Assembly (NCBI RefSeq): GCF_001045555.1
Contig: NZ_LFBU01000001.1
Location: forward strand, 1,984,001-2,048,000
DNA: 64,000 bases
Source of the DNA: Marinobacter subterrani
GTDB lineage: Bacteria; Pseudomonadota; Gammaproteobacteria; Pseudomonadales; Oleiphilaceae
Reading direction: 5' to 3'
Under the pieces are notes generated by a model. That model was not told the DNA's origin, did no database searches, and worked only from the letters and a program-made list of their open reading frames with translations. Positions 36,899 through 47,574 of the stretch are shown piece after piece; within the stretch, counting starts at the first letter, position 1, and the number at the start of each line of letters is the position of its first letter. The position numbers and the translations under genes were made by a program.

Positions 36899-37867
36899 TC
36901 AGGCCTGCTCAAACGGGAAAGCCAGCACCTCGCGGATATCCTCAAGCCCGAGCTTGATCATCAACAGTCTGTCCAGCCCGAGCGCCACGCCGGAACACTC
37001 CGGCAACCCTGCCTCGATCGCAGCAAGAAACGCCTCATCCATCGCCATTTCCGGCTTTCCGGAATGCCGGCGCTGCCGGTTATCCTGCGCAAAACGGCGG
37101 CGCTGCTCCTGCGGATCCGTCAGTTCCCAGTAACCGTTGCAGAGCTCAAGACCATCAATATAAAGCTCGAAACGGTGGGCAACCTCGTGGCCTTCCCGGG
37201 TAGACACACGGGCCAGCGACGCCTGGGACGCCGGATAGCCGGTAACGAATTCCGGCCGCTGCTTCCCGAGATTCGGTTCAACCGCAAGACTCATCAGCAA
37301 ATCCAGGCAGCCATCACGCCCCAGACCCGCCAGTTGTTCCGGCTCCAGCCACTGTTCACACCGGCGCTGCAACTCATGATCCGTGGCCTCCAGCGGATCA
37401 ATGCCCGCCCAACGCTTCACAGCGTCGCGATACTGCACAACCCCGGGCTGCTCGCAACCAAGCCAGTCACACACCAGGTCTGAAACCTCGGCCATCAGGG
37501 CCACGTCATCAAATCCGGTCCGATACCACTCCAGCATGGAGAATTCGGGATTGTGCCGACGCCCGAGCTCCCCATTGCGGAAAACTCTGGACACCTGATA
37601 AACCGACCCGAAGCCCGCCGCCAGCAGACGCTTCATGTGGTACTCGGGAGAGGTCTGCAGCCAGCCACCGGTGCGGGAGCCGGCAGCCACGAGCGCCTGA
37701 ATGCCATCAAGATTGGGGTCGGTGACGCCATACCGGCCAAGAGTTGGCGTTTCGACTTCCAGCACTCCCCTCTGCGCAAAAAAGCCGCGCACAAACGCCA
37801 GTTGTTGTGCACGGCTTTTCAGGACAGCCTGCGAGGCAGAGGGCTGCCAGACAGGTGGCGTGGTCAT
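36899..37867 (-). CDS. epmA: EF-P--(R)-beta-lysine ligase
   Basis: Class II lysyl-tRNA-synthetase-like enzyme that joins (R)-beta-lysine to EF-P. The 322-residue protein has class II motifs (VETPTLGRYGVTDPNLD, YHMKRLLAAGFGSVYQVSRVFRNGE, GVALGLDRLLM) but no anticodon-binding domain. It follows efp by 6 bp on the same strand. Together with efp and epmB this makes a complete activation set. Confidence 0.96.
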   Translation of the reverse strand: MTTPPVWQPSASQAVLKSRAQQLAFVRGFFAQRGVLEVETPTLGRYGVTDPNLDGIQALVAAGSRTGGWLQTSPEYHMKRLLAAGFGSVYQVSRVFRNGELGRRHNPEFSMLEWYRTGFDDVALMAEVSDLVCDWLGCEQPGVVQYRDAVKRWAGIDPLEATDHELQRRCEQWLEPEQLAGLGRDGCLDLLMSLAVEPNLGKQRPEFVTGYPASQASLARVSTREGHEVAHRFELYIDGLELCNGYWELTDPQEQRRRFAQDNRQRRHSGKPEMAMDEAFLAAIEAGLPECSGVALGLDRLLMIKLGLEDIREVLAFPFEQA

Positions 37868-37873
37868 ACCGGC

Positions 37874-38449
37874 TTAGCTGCTCTTGACCCGGCTGACATA
37901 CTCTCCGGAGCGGGTATCCACCTTGAGCACTTCTCCGATGGTGATAAACAGCGGTACGTTGACCACGGCACCGGTTGACAGCGTTGCCGGCTTGGAGCCG
38001 CCCTGCGCGGTGTCGCCTTTCATGCCCGGGTCGGTGTCCACCACTTCGAGCTCGACAAAGTTGGGGGGTGTAACAGACAGGGGGGCGCCGTTGTACAGGG
38101 TAACCGTATAGATATCCTGCTCCTTCAGCCACTTCAGGGCATCACCCACGGCCTTGGCATCGGCCGGATACTGCTCGAAGGAGCCATCGGTCAGCATGAA
38201 GTGCCAGAATTCACCGTCGGTGTAGAGGTATTCCATGTCCTGGTCGATAACATCCGCAGCCTCCAGGCTCTCGCCGGACTTGAAGGTACGCTCCCAGACC
38301 CGGTTGGTCATGAGGTTGCGCAGCTTTACCCGGTTGAAGGCCTGCCCTTTTCCGGGTTTTACAAACTCGTTATCAAGAATGATGCAGGGGTCGCCATCCA
38401 GCAAAACCTTAAGACCGCCGCGAAATTCGTTGGTAGAATATGAAGCCAT
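37874..38449 (-). CDS. efp: Elongation factor P
   Basis: Relieves ribosome stalling at polyproline stretches. The 191-residue protein starts [15 protein letters not shown] and carries K34 in [11 protein letters not shown], the lysine that is beta-lysylated. The frame extends upstream to 38563 through the epmB 5' region, but that is not the start; ATG 38449 gives the normal length. It is 45 bp from divergent epmB. Confidence 0.97.
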   Translation of the reverse strand: MASYSTNEFRGGLKVLLDGDPCIILDNEFVKPGKGQAFNRVKLRNLMTNRVWERTFKSGESLEAADVIDQDMEYLYTDGEFWHFMLTDGSFEQYPADAKAVGDALKWLKEQDIYTVTLYNGAPLSVTPPNFVELEVVDTDPGMKGDTAQGGSKPATLSTGAVVNVPLFITIGEVLKVDTRSGEYVSRVKSS

Positions 38450-38494
38450 GAAATGTCCACCTGACAAAATGCTGTTTAAAATTCGAAGGGCGCT

Positions 38495-39535
38495 ATGATA
38501 CAGCGAACCCCTGCCCGTATAGAAGCCCACGTTTCCGACCACGAGCATCGTAGCTGGCAACAACTGTTGTCAGACTCGGTGACCTCGCCGGAAGAACTGC
38601 TGCGCCGGCTCGACCTGCCCGAAGACCCCTGGCTTTCAGGCGCAAGGCAGGGCCACCGGCTGTTCCCCATCCGGGTGCCGGAGCCTTTCCTGGCCAGGAT
38701 GGCACTGGGCAATCCCGCCGACCCCCTGCTAAGGCAGGTATTGCCGCTGGCGGACGAAGCCGTCCAGGCACCGGGTTATGTCAGCGACCCGCTGCAGGAG
38801 GCGGGCGCCATACCCACCACCGGACTGATCCGCAAGTACCGGAGCCGGGCCCTGCTCATGGTGACCGGCCAGTGTGCCATAAACTGCCGCTACTGCTTCC
38901 GAAGGCACTTCCCGTATGAGGAGCAGCGCCTGAGCCCCGCAGACCGCAAAGCCGTTATCGACACCCTGGCCGCCAGCCCGGAGGTCAACGAGGTGATTTT
39001 CAGCGGTGGCGATCCGCTGGCTGTGAACGACCGATTGCTGTCACAGTGGGCCTCCGCGATCAGCGGCATACCCCACATCCGCCGGCTGCGCCTGCATACC
39101 CGCCTGCCCGTTGTAATTCCCCAGAGGGTCTGCGATGAGCTGCTGAAGTGGCTGTCCACGACACCCCTGCAGGTGGTGATTGTTCTGCACATTAATCATC
39201 CGGCGGAAATCGACACTCCGACCCGCCGGGCACTGGGTTATCTCCGGGCAGCAGGCGCAACCCTGCTGAACCAGAGCGTTATCCTGCGCGGCGTGAATGA
39301 TGACGCATCAGTACTCGAAAGCCTGAGCGAGGCCCTGTTTGATGTCGGCGTACTGCCCTATTACCTGCATGCCTTCGATCCCGTGGCCGGCGCACACCAT
39401 TACGATGTACCCGATCAGGAGGCGAGAGGCCTGGTGCGGGAACTGCTGGCAAGGCTGCCCGGGTTTCTGGTTCCGAAGCTGGTAAGGGAGGAGCCGGGAA
39501 AGGATGGCAAGACCCCGATCAACCTGTTTCCGTGA
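38495..39535 (+). CDS. epmB: EF-P beta-lysylation protein (lysine 2,3-aminomutase)
   Basis: Radical-SAM, PLP-dependent enzyme that turns (S)-alpha-lysine into (R)-beta-lysine for EF-P. The 346-residue protein has the cluster motif [15 protein letters not shown] (C127, C131, C134), [10 protein letters not shown], and the late [19 protein letters not shown] precedes the ATG at good distance. It is divergent from efp with only 45 bp between them. Confidence 0.95.
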   Translation: MIQRTPARIEAHVSDHEHRSWQQLLSDSVTSPEELLRRLDLPEDPWLSGARQGHRLFPIRVPEPFLARMALGNPADPLLRQVLPLADEAVQAPGYVSDPLQEAGAIPTTGLIRKYRSRALLMVTGQCAINCRYCFRRHFPYEEQRLSPADRKAVIDTLAASPEVNEVIFSGGDPLAVNDRLLSQWASAISGIPHIRRLRLHTRLPVVIPQRVCDELLKWLSTTPLQVVIVLHINHPAEIDTPTRRALGYLRAAGATLLNQSVILRGVNDDASVLESLSEALFDVGVLPYYLHAFDPVAGAHHYDVPDQEARGLVRELLARLPGFLVPKLVREEPGKDGKTPINLFP

Positions 39536-39550
39536 AGCAGATCACGGAAA
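39527..39550 (+). terminator. Hairpin overlapping epmB stop codon
   Basis: TTTCCGTG and CACGGAAA pair across 8 nt; the TGA stop of epmB lies at the end of the left arm. No clear T-run follows. Confidence 0.4.
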
Positions 39551-39754
39551 TGGCCTTAAAATCACTTGTCAAAGATTGTCAACTCGTGATCTTCTCGCTT
39601 TTTGGAACTGGCTTGCTACTTTAAAGTCCAGTAACGTCTAACGATAAAAAACTGTATTTACGGCGTTTTCCTGACCGACCAGCGGCAAAAGCACTGCCAC
39701 CGGGCAGGGCCAGACCCGGAATACCCACTGTGATCCCGATATTGGCATGAATTC

Positions 39755-41560
39755 ATGGAAGGTATGACCCTGAAACCAGAGCTCCGCGTTCCCGAACAGA
39801 AAACGGCCAGCCTGTCGTTCTGTGACACAACGCCCAAAGCCCTCCGGGCCTGGATTGACCAGTTACCGATGGCCAATATCGGCGAAGTTTCCCGCCAGCT
39901 CTACCATGCCGTTATTGAACTGAACCACCTGTTCGTCGCACCCCAGCAGCGCATGCAGTTTCTGGAGCTGATCCGGGAAAAGATCCACTTTGTCTGCAAT
40001 GAGCTTGCCCGACATTACCTGGGCCGAGCCGTGGCGCTTCCGGAAAAACAGCGCAAGATCGCCAACCTGTCCCAGGCATTGCAACTGCATCTGGCAGGCG
40101 GATACAAACTGTGCGTTCTCGAGTTTATCGACAATGGTGGCCCGGACAAGAACCAGCGGCAGATCGCCAATGCAATCCACCGAGCCATCTCCGAGCTGGC
40201 AGCAACCATTCTCAGATCACACCAGCTGTATTGCCCCAGCCCAGCCCAGAGCTGGCTGGAATGCCATCGCCTGTTCCGTTTCGCCTACCGCAACAAGCTG
40301 TCGACGGTGCAGGTAGAGGACGACAGCCTGCAACATCGCCGTACCAGCTCCGTGGCCGACAGCTACAAGCGCATTCTTCTGCTTGGTTGTGCACGGCCCA
40401 ACCAGTTGCGCCAGTCCGAGCTCTTGCAGGTCTACGAGCTGCTGGAATCCTGGACCGATCACACCGTATGTGGCCCGGATATCGGGGACGACAGCCTGTT
40501 CGTGGTCAATATGGAGCGCGACAACCCGCCATGCTACCGCAGCCTGCTTGATCAAAAGCCCGGCGACGAGAGCTTTGGCTTTGATACCCGCGACCTGGCC
40601 GCCAGGCTGTCAGAGGCTCTCCACGCCCGCCGTGAAAACGCTGAAAGCAACCACCACCTGTCGGTCCCTGCGAAGGTCAGCGATACGCTGCTGACCCATC
40701 TCAACCAGGCCCTGGGCATACTCGCGAAGCGGAACTTCAATCGCATTGCCAGCCAGGGCTCGCTGGAAGTCTGCGTTGGCCTGACCGCCGCACACTACTT
40801 CATTGCCGGCGAGAAAACCTTCACCGAATTCGTCAATGGCAACGACAACGGTCATCAGGACGAAGAAAACCTGTTCGTTCGTGCCGCGCGCCAGAAACAG
40901 GATGCCTGGTCAGGCGCACACGATGCCGGCCCCAGCGATGACCGACTGCACGCAGCCGATGCACCGATCAATTTCCGGGGCAGCTATGGCAACTCACAAG
41001 CGCCTTCGGCCGACAACAACCGCCCCCAAGCCCATCAGTCCTTGCTGATCAATACCAGCCCTGGCGGCTACTGCGTGGCCTGGGAGAGCAACGTCCCTAC
41101 CTCCCTTCAGGCCGGCGAGGTGCTGGGCGTGCGGGAACAACGCACCCACCCCTGGAGCGTTGCGGTGGTGCGCTGGATCCGCCAGATCAAGCACCAGGGT
41201 ACCCAGGTGGGCATCGAGTTGCTGGCCCCCAGTGCCGCGCCCTGTGGCGTCCGCCTGATCCAGAAAATAGGCAATAGCAGTGAATATCTCCGCGGTTTGC
41301 TGCTACCGGAAATCAGCGTGGTGAACCAGTCGGCCACGCTGATCACCCCCAGGCTGCCGTTCCAGTCGGGCAGCCGGATTTCGCTGCTGCATGACGGCCG
41401 GGAAGATCAGGGACAACTGTCTCGCAAGGTTTCATCCACTGGCAGCGTCAGCCAGTTCGAACTGAAACTCCAGAACACCGCGGCACTGAACACCGCAACA
41501 CCGGCACCCTCTTCCGGCGCCAGCGAGGACGAATTCGACTCCCTTTGGCCGTCGCTGTAA
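39755..41560 (+). CDS. PilZ-like domain protein upstream of fimX
   Basis: A 601-residue soluble protein. Residues 1-400 look mostly helical, without a domain I can name. From about residue 425 a PilZ-like stretch follows: INTSPGGYCVAW (N433, S435, G438 match the N/D-x-S-x-x-G signature), GEVLGVRE, VAVVRWIRQIKHQGTQVGIEL. The RxxxR half of the c-di-GMP site is not evident. In Pseudomonas a large uncharacterised protein also precedes fimX. The start is uncertain: 39755 and 39764 are both ATG without a well-placed ribosome site. Role in c-di-GMP sensing is inferred. Confidence 0.72.
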   Translation: MEGMTLKPELRVPEQKTASLSFCDTTPKALRAWIDQLPMANIGEVSRQLYHAVIELNHLFVAPQQRMQFLELIREKIHFVCNELARHYLGRAVALPEKQRKIANLSQALQLHLAGGYKLCVLEFIDNGGPDKNQRQIANAIHRAISELAATILRSHQLYCPSPAQSWLECHRLFRFAYRNKLSTVQVEDDSLQHRRTSSVADSYKRILLLGCARPNQLRQSELLQVYELLESWTDHTVCGPDIGDDSLFVVNMERDNPPCYRSLLDQKPGDESFGFDTRDLAARLSEALHARRENAESNHHLSVPAKVSDTLLTHLNQALGILAKRNFNRIASQGSLEVCVGLTAAHYFIAGEKTFTEFVNGNDNGHQDEENLFVRAARQKQDAWSGAHDAGPSDDRLHAADAPINFRGSYGNSQAPSADNNRPQAHQSLLINTSPGGYCVAWESNVPTSLQAGEVLGVREQRTHPWSVAVVRWIRQIKHQGTQVGIELLAPSAAPCGVRLIQKIGNSSEYLRGLLLPEISVVNQSATLITPRLPFQSGSRISLLHDGREDQGQLSRKVSSTGSVSQFELKLQNTAALNTATPAPSSGASEDEFDSLWPSL

Positions 41561-41669
41561 ATGTTGTCAGGCTGAGACACCTGCCCCTTCGGGAGGGTTG
41601 TTATTGGGTCGCAACCCCTGCATCATTCAGCGTTAGTGAATGAACCGTGTATCACGAGACGCCTTACGA

Positions 41670-43754
41670 ATGCAGAAAAAGAACGCCACTGTACACCTGC
41701 TGATTCTTGACCCATCCCAAAACGATGCCGAATCGCTGGTCAGCCTGCTGCGGAACTCAGGCAAGGCTACCCGGGCCCACCGCATTACCTCCGAGGAAGA
41801 TCTGGAAGAGACCCTGAAATCCGGCAACTGGGATCTGCTGCTGGCCCGAGATCTGGAGGAGGAATTCGCCGCCGACGATGCGCTCGCCATGATCCGCCGG
41901 CTGGACAAGGACATCCCCTTCATCCTGCTGACCGGGCAGGAAAGTCGCGAACGCAGGGTCGCCATGATGAAGGCGGGCGCACAGGACACCGTGCCGTTTG
42001 AGTACACCGACCTTCTGGTGCTGGTGGTCAACCGGGAACTGGCCGCCCTTGATGAGCGCCGGCGCCGCCGGGTGCTGGAATCCCACCTGCGGGAGGCCGA
42101 ACAGCGCTGCCAGTTGCTGCTTGAGAGCTCCAAGGATGCCATCGCCTACATCAATGATGGCATGCACATTTACGCCAACCAGTCGTACATGGAGTTCCTT
42201 GGCTACGAGGACATTGATGATCTCATCTGCATCCCGGTGCTGGACACGCTGACCCCAGAGAGCCAGGACAAGTACAAGGAGTTCATGAAGTCCTTCGCTG
42301 AAAAGGGTGAGGACGGCATGACCATGAACTGCACCGCGCGGCGCAGTGATGATCTCGAACTGAATGTCACCATGTCGGTATCGGCTGCCACCTACGATGG
42401 CGAGGCCTGCACCCAGATCGTGCTGCAGCCCGAGCACAGCGATGCCGAGCTTGAAGAAAAGCTGCGCCAGATCAGCAGCCAGGATCTTCTGACCGGTCTT
42501 TATAATCGCCAGTACCTGATGGATTCGCTGGCTGAAGCCATCTCCCATGCCGGCAAGAACAACGAAAGCGGCGCGCTTGCCTACATCGCCCTGGATAACT
42601 TCATGAGCATGAAGAGCCAGGTTGGCATATCCGGTGCCGATCTGCTGCTCGGTGATCTCGCCAATCTGCTCAAGGAGCAGGCGGGCGACGACCTGGCGCT
42701 TGCCCGGCTGAGTGACGATGCCTTCAGCCTGCTGTGCCAGCCCTGCGACGAAAAGGTCATGGCGGATCACGCCGAGCGCATTCGCAAAGCGGTTGAGGAC
42801 CATCTGTTTGATATCAATGGCCGCACTCTACAGCTCACCGTGAGCATCGGCGTCGCCGCCATAACCGAGAATTCACCCAAGGCCGAAGAGCTGATGGCAC
42901 GGGCCCACATGGCGTCCTCGGAAGTCCGCAAACTCGAGGGCCATGCCCAGGGCAACGGTGTCGTCGTCTATAATCCGGCGGACTTTGAAACACTGGATGA
43001 GAGCAATTCGGTGGAGGCTATTCAGAAAGCCCTGGAAGACAACCGCTTCCGGCTTCTGTTCCAGCCCATCATCAACCTGCGCGGAGAGGGCGAGGAACAC
43101 TACGAAGCGTTCGTGCGGATGCTCGACAAGGACGAAAAGGAAGTCTCGCCCTATGATTTCCTGCCGCCCATGGGCCCGAGTGACACCGCCATAAAGATTG
43201 ACCGCTGGGTGATTCTCCAGACCATCAAACAGCTGTCCAGCCATCGTTCACGGGGCCATGATACTCGGCTGTTCCTGAACATTACCGCCGAAACCCTGCA
43301 GGACAAGACCTTTACCCCCTGGCTCAGTGTCGCCCTGAAGGCCGCACGGCTGCCCGGAGACTCTCTCGTCTTCCAGGTTCGTGAAGGTGATGCCAACAAC
43401 TACATGAAGCAGGCAAGAGACTTCTCCAAGGCCGTTCATGAACTGCACTGCAAGGTATCCATAGCCCAGTTTGGCTGCGCGCTCAATCCGTTCAACACCC
43501 TCAAGCATATCGATACCGACTATGTGAAGATTGACGGCTCCTTTACCGAGGAAATCCAGAAGAACAACGAGGCCAAGGAGCAGGTGAAGGCAATGGTCAA
43601 GAGCCTGCAGTCAAACGGCAAACTGACTATCATACCGCTGGTTGAGAACGCCGGCGTTCTGGCCACACTCTGGCAGGCCGGCGTTAACTACATCCAGGGC
43701 TATTACCTGCAGGCTCCGGTTCCTGAAATGAACTACGACTTCGGCGACAACTGA
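41670..43754 (+). CDS. fimX: FimX-like c-di-GMP receptor (REC-PAS-GGDEF-EAL)
   Basis: Polar regulator of type IV pili in Pseudomonas. The order is REC-like (about 10-130), PAS (about 145-255), GGDEF and EAL domains. Both catalytic sites are degenerate: GGDEF is replaced by LSDDA, EAL by EAF, DDFG by AQFG and AEGVE by PLVEN, so it should bind rather than make or cleave c-di-GMP. Size, degeneracy and the position between a PilZ-like gene and serB agree with FimX. ATG 41640 is in frame; 41670 fits the family start (MQKKNATVHLLIL) better. Confidence 0.85.
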   Translation: MQKKNATVHLLILDPSQNDAESLVSLLRNSGKATRAHRITSEEDLEETLKSGNWDLLLARDLEEEFAADDALAMIRRLDKDIPFILLTGQESRERRVAMMKAGAQDTVPFEYTDLLVLVVNRELAALDERRRRRVLESHLREAEQRCQLLLESSKDAIAYINDGMHIYANQSYMEFLGYEDIDDLICIPVLDTLTPESQDKYKEFMKSFAEKGEDGMTMNCTARRSDDLELNVTMSVSAATYDGEACTQIVLQPEHSDAELEEKLRQISSQDLLTGLYNRQYLMDSLAEAISHAGKNNESGALAYIALDNFMSMKSQVGISGADLLLGDLANLLKEQAGDDLALARLSDDAFSLLCQPCDEKVMADHAERIRKAVEDHLFDINGRTLQLTVSIGVAAITENSPKAEELMARAHMASSEVRKLEGHAQGNGVVVYNPADFETLDESNSVEAIQKALEDNRFRLLFQPIINLRGEGEEHYEAFVRMLDKDEKEVSPYDFLPPMGPSDTAIKIDRWVILQTIKQLSSHRSRGHDTRLFLNITAETLQDKTFTPWLSVALKAARLPGDSLVFQVREGDANNYMKQARDFSKAVHELHCKVSIAQFGCALNPFNTLKHIDTDYVKIDGSFTEEIQKNNEAKEQVKAMVKSLQSNGKLTIIPLVENAGVLATLWQAGVNYIQGYYLQAPVPEMNYDFGDN

Positions 43755-43773
43755 GCCGGCCGGCTCAGTTGTC
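43746..43773. terminator. 28-bp perfect palindrome holding both stop codons
   Basis: The left half GACAACTGAGCCGG is followed directly by its exact complement. The TGA of fimX (43752-43754) and the TGA of serB (43765-43767, minus strand) both lie inside. The symmetry makes both proteins end in Asp-Asn. It probably ends transcription from both sides. Confidence 0.7.
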
Positions 43774-44997
43774 CGCCTGTTCCAGGCTCAGGTTGGCCTC
43801 GCTCTCCCGGAAGCCGATCAGGTAGAGGATGGCATCCAGGCCCAGTGTCGAGATCGAATGGCGGGCCGATTCCTTGACCAGTGGCTTGGCCCGGAAGGCA
43901 ACCCCCAGCCCGGCCTGGCTCAGCATTGGCAGGTCGTTGGCACCATCGCCCACCGCAATCACCTGCTCGCGGGAAATGTGCTCTTTTTCCGCAATTTCCA
44001 GCAACAGCTCGGCCTTGCGCTTGCCGTCAACAATCTGGCCGGCGACCCGGCCGGTCACCTTGCCCTGCTCGACTTCCAGCTCGTTGGCATAGATATAATC
44101 GATACCCAGCTTGCGCTGCAGATGTCGGGCAAAGTAGGTGAACCCGCCCGACAGAATCGCGGTGCGGTAACCCAGCGCCTTGAGGCTCAGAATCAGGTGT
44201 TCCGCCCCTTCGGTCATGCGCAGACGGCTGGCAATGCCTTCCAGCACAGACTCATCAAGCCCCTTGAGCAGCGCCAGCCGCTCGGCAAAGCTCTGGCTGA
44301 AATCCAGCTCGCCCTGCATGGCTCTTTCGGTGATTTCCGCCACCTGTTCTCCGACTCCGGCTTCCATGGCCAGCTCATCGATCACCTCGGCCTCGATCAG
44401 CGTGGAGTCCATGTCGAAGACGACCAGACGCCGGTTGCGCCGGAAAATGGAATCCTCCTGGAAGGCGATATCCACATTCATTTCGCCGGCAATATGCAGG
44501 AAGTCTGCGCGCAGTTGTTCCAGGTCTGACGGTGTGCCCCGAACCGAGAACTCGACACAGGCAATCCGGTTTTCCGAGGCGTTCAGCGATGGCCTCGCAG
44601 AAAGCCGGGAGATGTTGTCGATGTTCAGACCATGGCGGGCGGTAATGGCGGATACCCGGGCGATCTGTTCCGCCTTGATGTCCCGGGAAAGCAGCGTCAC
44701 GATGTAGCAGGCGCGATTGCGCGCCGCTGCCCAGGACTGGTATTCCTCAACCGTGATCGGCGCGAACCGCACCTGAAGATCCAGGGCATGGAGCCGGAAC
44801 AGCAGGTCCCGGATGACCGGGGAGGATTTTGATTCATCGGGAATCTCGACCAGGATGCCCCAGGTGAGATGATCGTGAATCACCGCCTGGCCGATATCGA
44901 GAATACGCACATCATAGCGGCCCATGATGCCGGTGATTTCCGACGTGAGCCCGGGTTTGTCACGCCCGGAGACATTAATCAGTACCAGCTCACTCAC
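43765..44997 (-). CDS. serB: Phosphoserine phosphatase SerB
   Basis: Last step of serine synthesis. The 410-residue protein has two N-terminal ACT-like regions (from [19 protein letters not shown]) and a HAD domain with [27 protein letters not shown] and [11 protein letters not shown]. The start is GTG 44997, with GAGGGG 7 nt upstream; it overlaps the parC stop by 8 bp. The long form with ACT domains is the Pseudomonas and Marinobacter type. Confidence 0.95.
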   Translation of the reverse strand: MSELVLINVSGRDKPGLTSEITGIMGRYDVRILDIGQAVIHDHLTWGILVEIPDESKSSPVIRDLLFRLHALDLQVRFAPITVEEYQSWAAARNRACYIVTLLSRDIKAEQIARVSAITARHGLNIDNISRLSARPSLNASENRIACVEFSVRGTPSDLEQLRADFLHIAGEMNVDIAFQEDSIFRRNRRLVVFDMDSTLIEAEVIDELAMEAGVGEQVAEITERAMQGELDFSQSFAERLALLKGLDESVLEGIASRLRMTEGAEHLILSLKALGYRTAILSGGFTYFARHLQRKLGIDYIYANELEVEQGKVTGRVAGQIVDGKRKAELLLEIAEKEHISREQVIAVGDGANDLPMLSQAGLGVAFRAKPLVKESARHSISTLGLDAILYLIGFRESEANLSLEQADN

Positions 44998-47299
44998 TGT
45001 CAGACCCCTCACTTTCCGAGCCCTGCTCTTCCCGGGCCCGGGCGGCCGAAGGAATCACCTCAATGGCATCAACCCGCTGCAACCCCCGGGGCAGTTTGTG
45101 CCCACGCCTCCCGCGCTCACCGAGGTAATGCTCCAGATCACTGAACTGCAACCCCATCTTGCGCTTGCCGGCACGTATTTCCAACTGGTCATCTTCCGCG
45201 AAGACCGCCACGGAAACCACATACTCTTCCCGGTTTTGCACTCTTGCAGAGGGTATGCTGATGATCTTGTTGCCCTTGCCCTTGGCCAGCTCCGGCAACT
45301 CACTCAGGGGGAACACCAGCATACGGCCTTCGTTGGAAACAGCCCCCAGATACAGTGTCTTTTCGGTGGTTGGAATGCTCACCGGCGGCATGATCTTCGC
45401 TCCCCTGGGCACACTCACCACCGCTTTACCGTTGCGATTCTTGCTGATCATGTCATTCAGTGAGGTCACGAAGCCGTAACCACCATCGGTAACCAGCAGG
45501 GCCTTGCGGGAGGGCTCGCCCATCAACAGCCCGGAAAACGTCGCGCCGGAAGGCGGGTTGATCCGCCCCGTCAGGGGCTCTCCCTGGCCCCGGGCAGAGG
45601 GCAGACTGTGAGCCATCAACGAATAGGCGCGCCCTGTGGAATCCAGGAAGATTGCCTGCTGGTTGGTTCGCCCCCTGGCCGCCAGCGCAAACCGGTCCCC
45701 GGCCTTGTAACTCAGGCCTTCGGGCTCGATATCATGGCCCTTGGCTGCGCGAACCCAGCCTTTATCCGACAGTACGACCGTAACCGGGTCATTGGAGATC
45801 AGGTCCACTTCGCTGAAGGCCCGGGCCTCTTCCCGCTCGACAATCGGCGAGCGGCGATCATCACCAAAGGTCTCGGCGTCCGCCTTCAGTTCATTCTTGA
45901 TCAGTTCCCGCAGACGGTCTTCAGAGCCGAGGATCGACTGAAGCTCATCCCGCTCCGCGGACAGTTCATCCTGCTCACCACGGATCTTCATCTCTTCCAG
46001 CTTCGCCAGGTGGCGCAGCTTCAGCTCGAGGATCGCTTCGGCCTGGTCGGCCGAAAGCCCGAAACGGGACATCAACTCGGCCTTGGGCTTGTCCTCGTTG
46101 CGGATTATCTCGATGACCTCGTCAATATTGAGGTAGGCAATCAGCAAGCCCTCGAGAAGGTGCAGGCGCGCCAGAACCTTGTCGAGGCGGTGCTGGAGAC
46201 GCCGGATCACGGTGTTCCGGCGGAAGGTCAGCCACTCGGTGAGAATCTGGTGCAGGCCCTTGACTCCGGGCCGGCCGTCATTGCCGATCACATTGATATT
46301 GACCCGGTAGGTCTTCTCAAGATCGGTGCTGGCGAACAGGTGCGCCATCAGGCCATCAAGATCGACCCGGTTGGAGCGCGGAACAACCACCAGACGGGTC
46401 GGGTTCTCATGATCCGATTCATCGCGCAGGTCGGCCACCATAGGCAGCTTCTTGGCCTGCATCTGATGGGCAATCTGCTCGAGGACCCTGGCCCCCGAGA
46501 CCTGATGCGGAAGGTCGGTTACCACAATCTCACCGCTTTCCCGAATCCAGCGGGCACGCATACGCAGTGAGCCACGACCGGTTTCATACATCTGCCGGAT
46601 ATCCTTGCGCGGAGTAATAATTTCCGCACGGGTGGGGAAATCCGGCCCCTTGATGTGTTCGCAGAGTTCGTCGACGGTTGCCTCCGGCTGGTCCAGCAAG
46701 CGGATACAGGCGGCGGTGACTTCCCGGACATTATGAGGCGGAATATCGGTGGCCATGCCCACGGCAATACCGGTGGTGCCATTCAGCAGTACGTGGGGAA
46801 GCCTTGCCGGCAGAACCGAGGGCTCATCCATGGTGCCGTCAAAATTCGGCACCCAGTCCGCGGTGCCCTGCCCCAGTTCACCCAGCAGCACTTCAGCAAA
46901 TGGCGCCAGGCGGGACTCGGTGTAACGCATTGCTGCAAAGGATTTGGGGTCATCCGGCGACCCCCAGTTGCCCTGCCCGTCCACCAGCGGATACCTGTAG
47001 GAAAAGGGCTGGGCCATCAGCACCATGGCTTCGTAACAGGCACTGTCACCGTGGGGGTGGAACTTACCCAGCACATCGCCCACCGTACGGGCGGATTTCT
47101 TGTACTTCGAGGTGGATTTCAGCCCCAGCTCGGACATCGCATAGACAATCCGGCGCTGAACCGGTTTCAAGCCGTCACCAACATTGGGAAGCGCCCGGTC
47201 TAGAATGACGTACATGGAATAGTCGAGGTAGGCCTTTTCCGTGTAATCCCGGAGCGCTACCCGTTCAAAGCCCTCATCCGTTGTCTGAAACTCTGGCAT
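44990..47299 (-). CDS. parC: DNA topoisomerase IV subunit A
   Basis: Decatenating type II topoisomerase, cleavage subunit. The 769-residue protein has [27 protein letters not shown], and the catalytic tyrosine in the [13 protein letters not shown] stretch, followed by coiled coil and the beta-pinwheel C-terminus. It ends in an acidic tail ([10 protein letters not shown]). AGAGG precedes the ATG. ParE is encoded about 7 kb away. The serB gene follows with an 8-bp overlap. Confidence 0.96.
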   Translation of the reverse strand: MPEFQTTDEGFERVALRDYTEKAYLDYSMYVILDRALPNVGDGLKPVQRRIVYAMSELGLKSTSKYKKSARTVGDVLGKFHPHGDSACYEAMVLMAQPFSYRYPLVDGQGNWGSPDDPKSFAAMRYTESRLAPFAEVLLGELGQGTADWVPNFDGTMDEPSVLPARLPHVLLNGTTGIAVGMATDIPPHNVREVTAACIRLLDQPEATVDELCEHIKGPDFPTRAEIITPRKDIRQMYETGRGSLRMRARWIRESGEIVVTDLPHQVSGARVLEQIAHQMQAKKLPMVADLRDESDHENPTRLVVVPRSNRVDLDGLMAHLFASTDLEKTYRVNINVIGNDGRPGVKGLHQILTEWLTFRRNTVIRRLQHRLDKVLARLHLLEGLLIAYLNIDEVIEIIRNEDKPKAELMSRFGLSADQAEAILELKLRHLAKLEEMKIRGEQDELSAERDELQSILGSEDRLRELIKNELKADAETFGDDRRSPIVEREEARAFSEVDLISNDPVTVVLSDKGWVRAAKGHDIEPEGLSYKAGDRFALAARGRTNQQAIFLDSTGRAYSLMAHSLPSARGQGEPLTGRINPPSGATFSGLLMGEPSRKALLVTDGGYGFVTSLNDMISKNRNGKAVVSVPRGAKIMPPVSIPTTEKTLYLGAVSNEGRMLVFPLSELPELAKGKGNKIISIPSARVQNREEYVVSVAVFAEDDQLEIRAGKRKMGLQFSDLEHYLGERGRRGHKLPRGLQRVDAIEVIPSAARAREEQGSESEGSDSE

Positions 47300-47574
47300 G
47301 GATGCCTCTTTTGCCTGTATTTCCTGATTTTAATAACGCCTGTGATGCGATCCCCTGCCCCGGACATGATCATCGGGCAGAGTGAGGCCACATTATATGG
47401 AGCAGAGCGCCGTTGCACCAACAACCTGCGGATTTAATAGCCAAAACCGGCGATTTATCGTACAGGCAGCTGATTCCAATAGCGGAATTCCCGCATGGAG
47501 AGTCTGTAAGGTGCGCCGTATGCTCGCCAACAGTGAATAGAAGACCGTTTTACTCATCTGACAAGCGGAACACT

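Noticed and set aside
38450..38563. N-terminal extension of efp by 38 codons
   Set aside because: It would run through the divergent epmB start; EF-P begins at MASYSTNEF in length and alignment.
39550..39624. 24-codon frame starting MALKSLVKDC after epmB
   Set aside because: No ribosome site, and it starts within the hairpin that overlaps the epmB stop.
41595..41617. GGGTTG/CAACCC hairpin before fimX
   Set aside because: Only 6 bp with an 11-nt loop; too weak to call a terminator or riboswitch.
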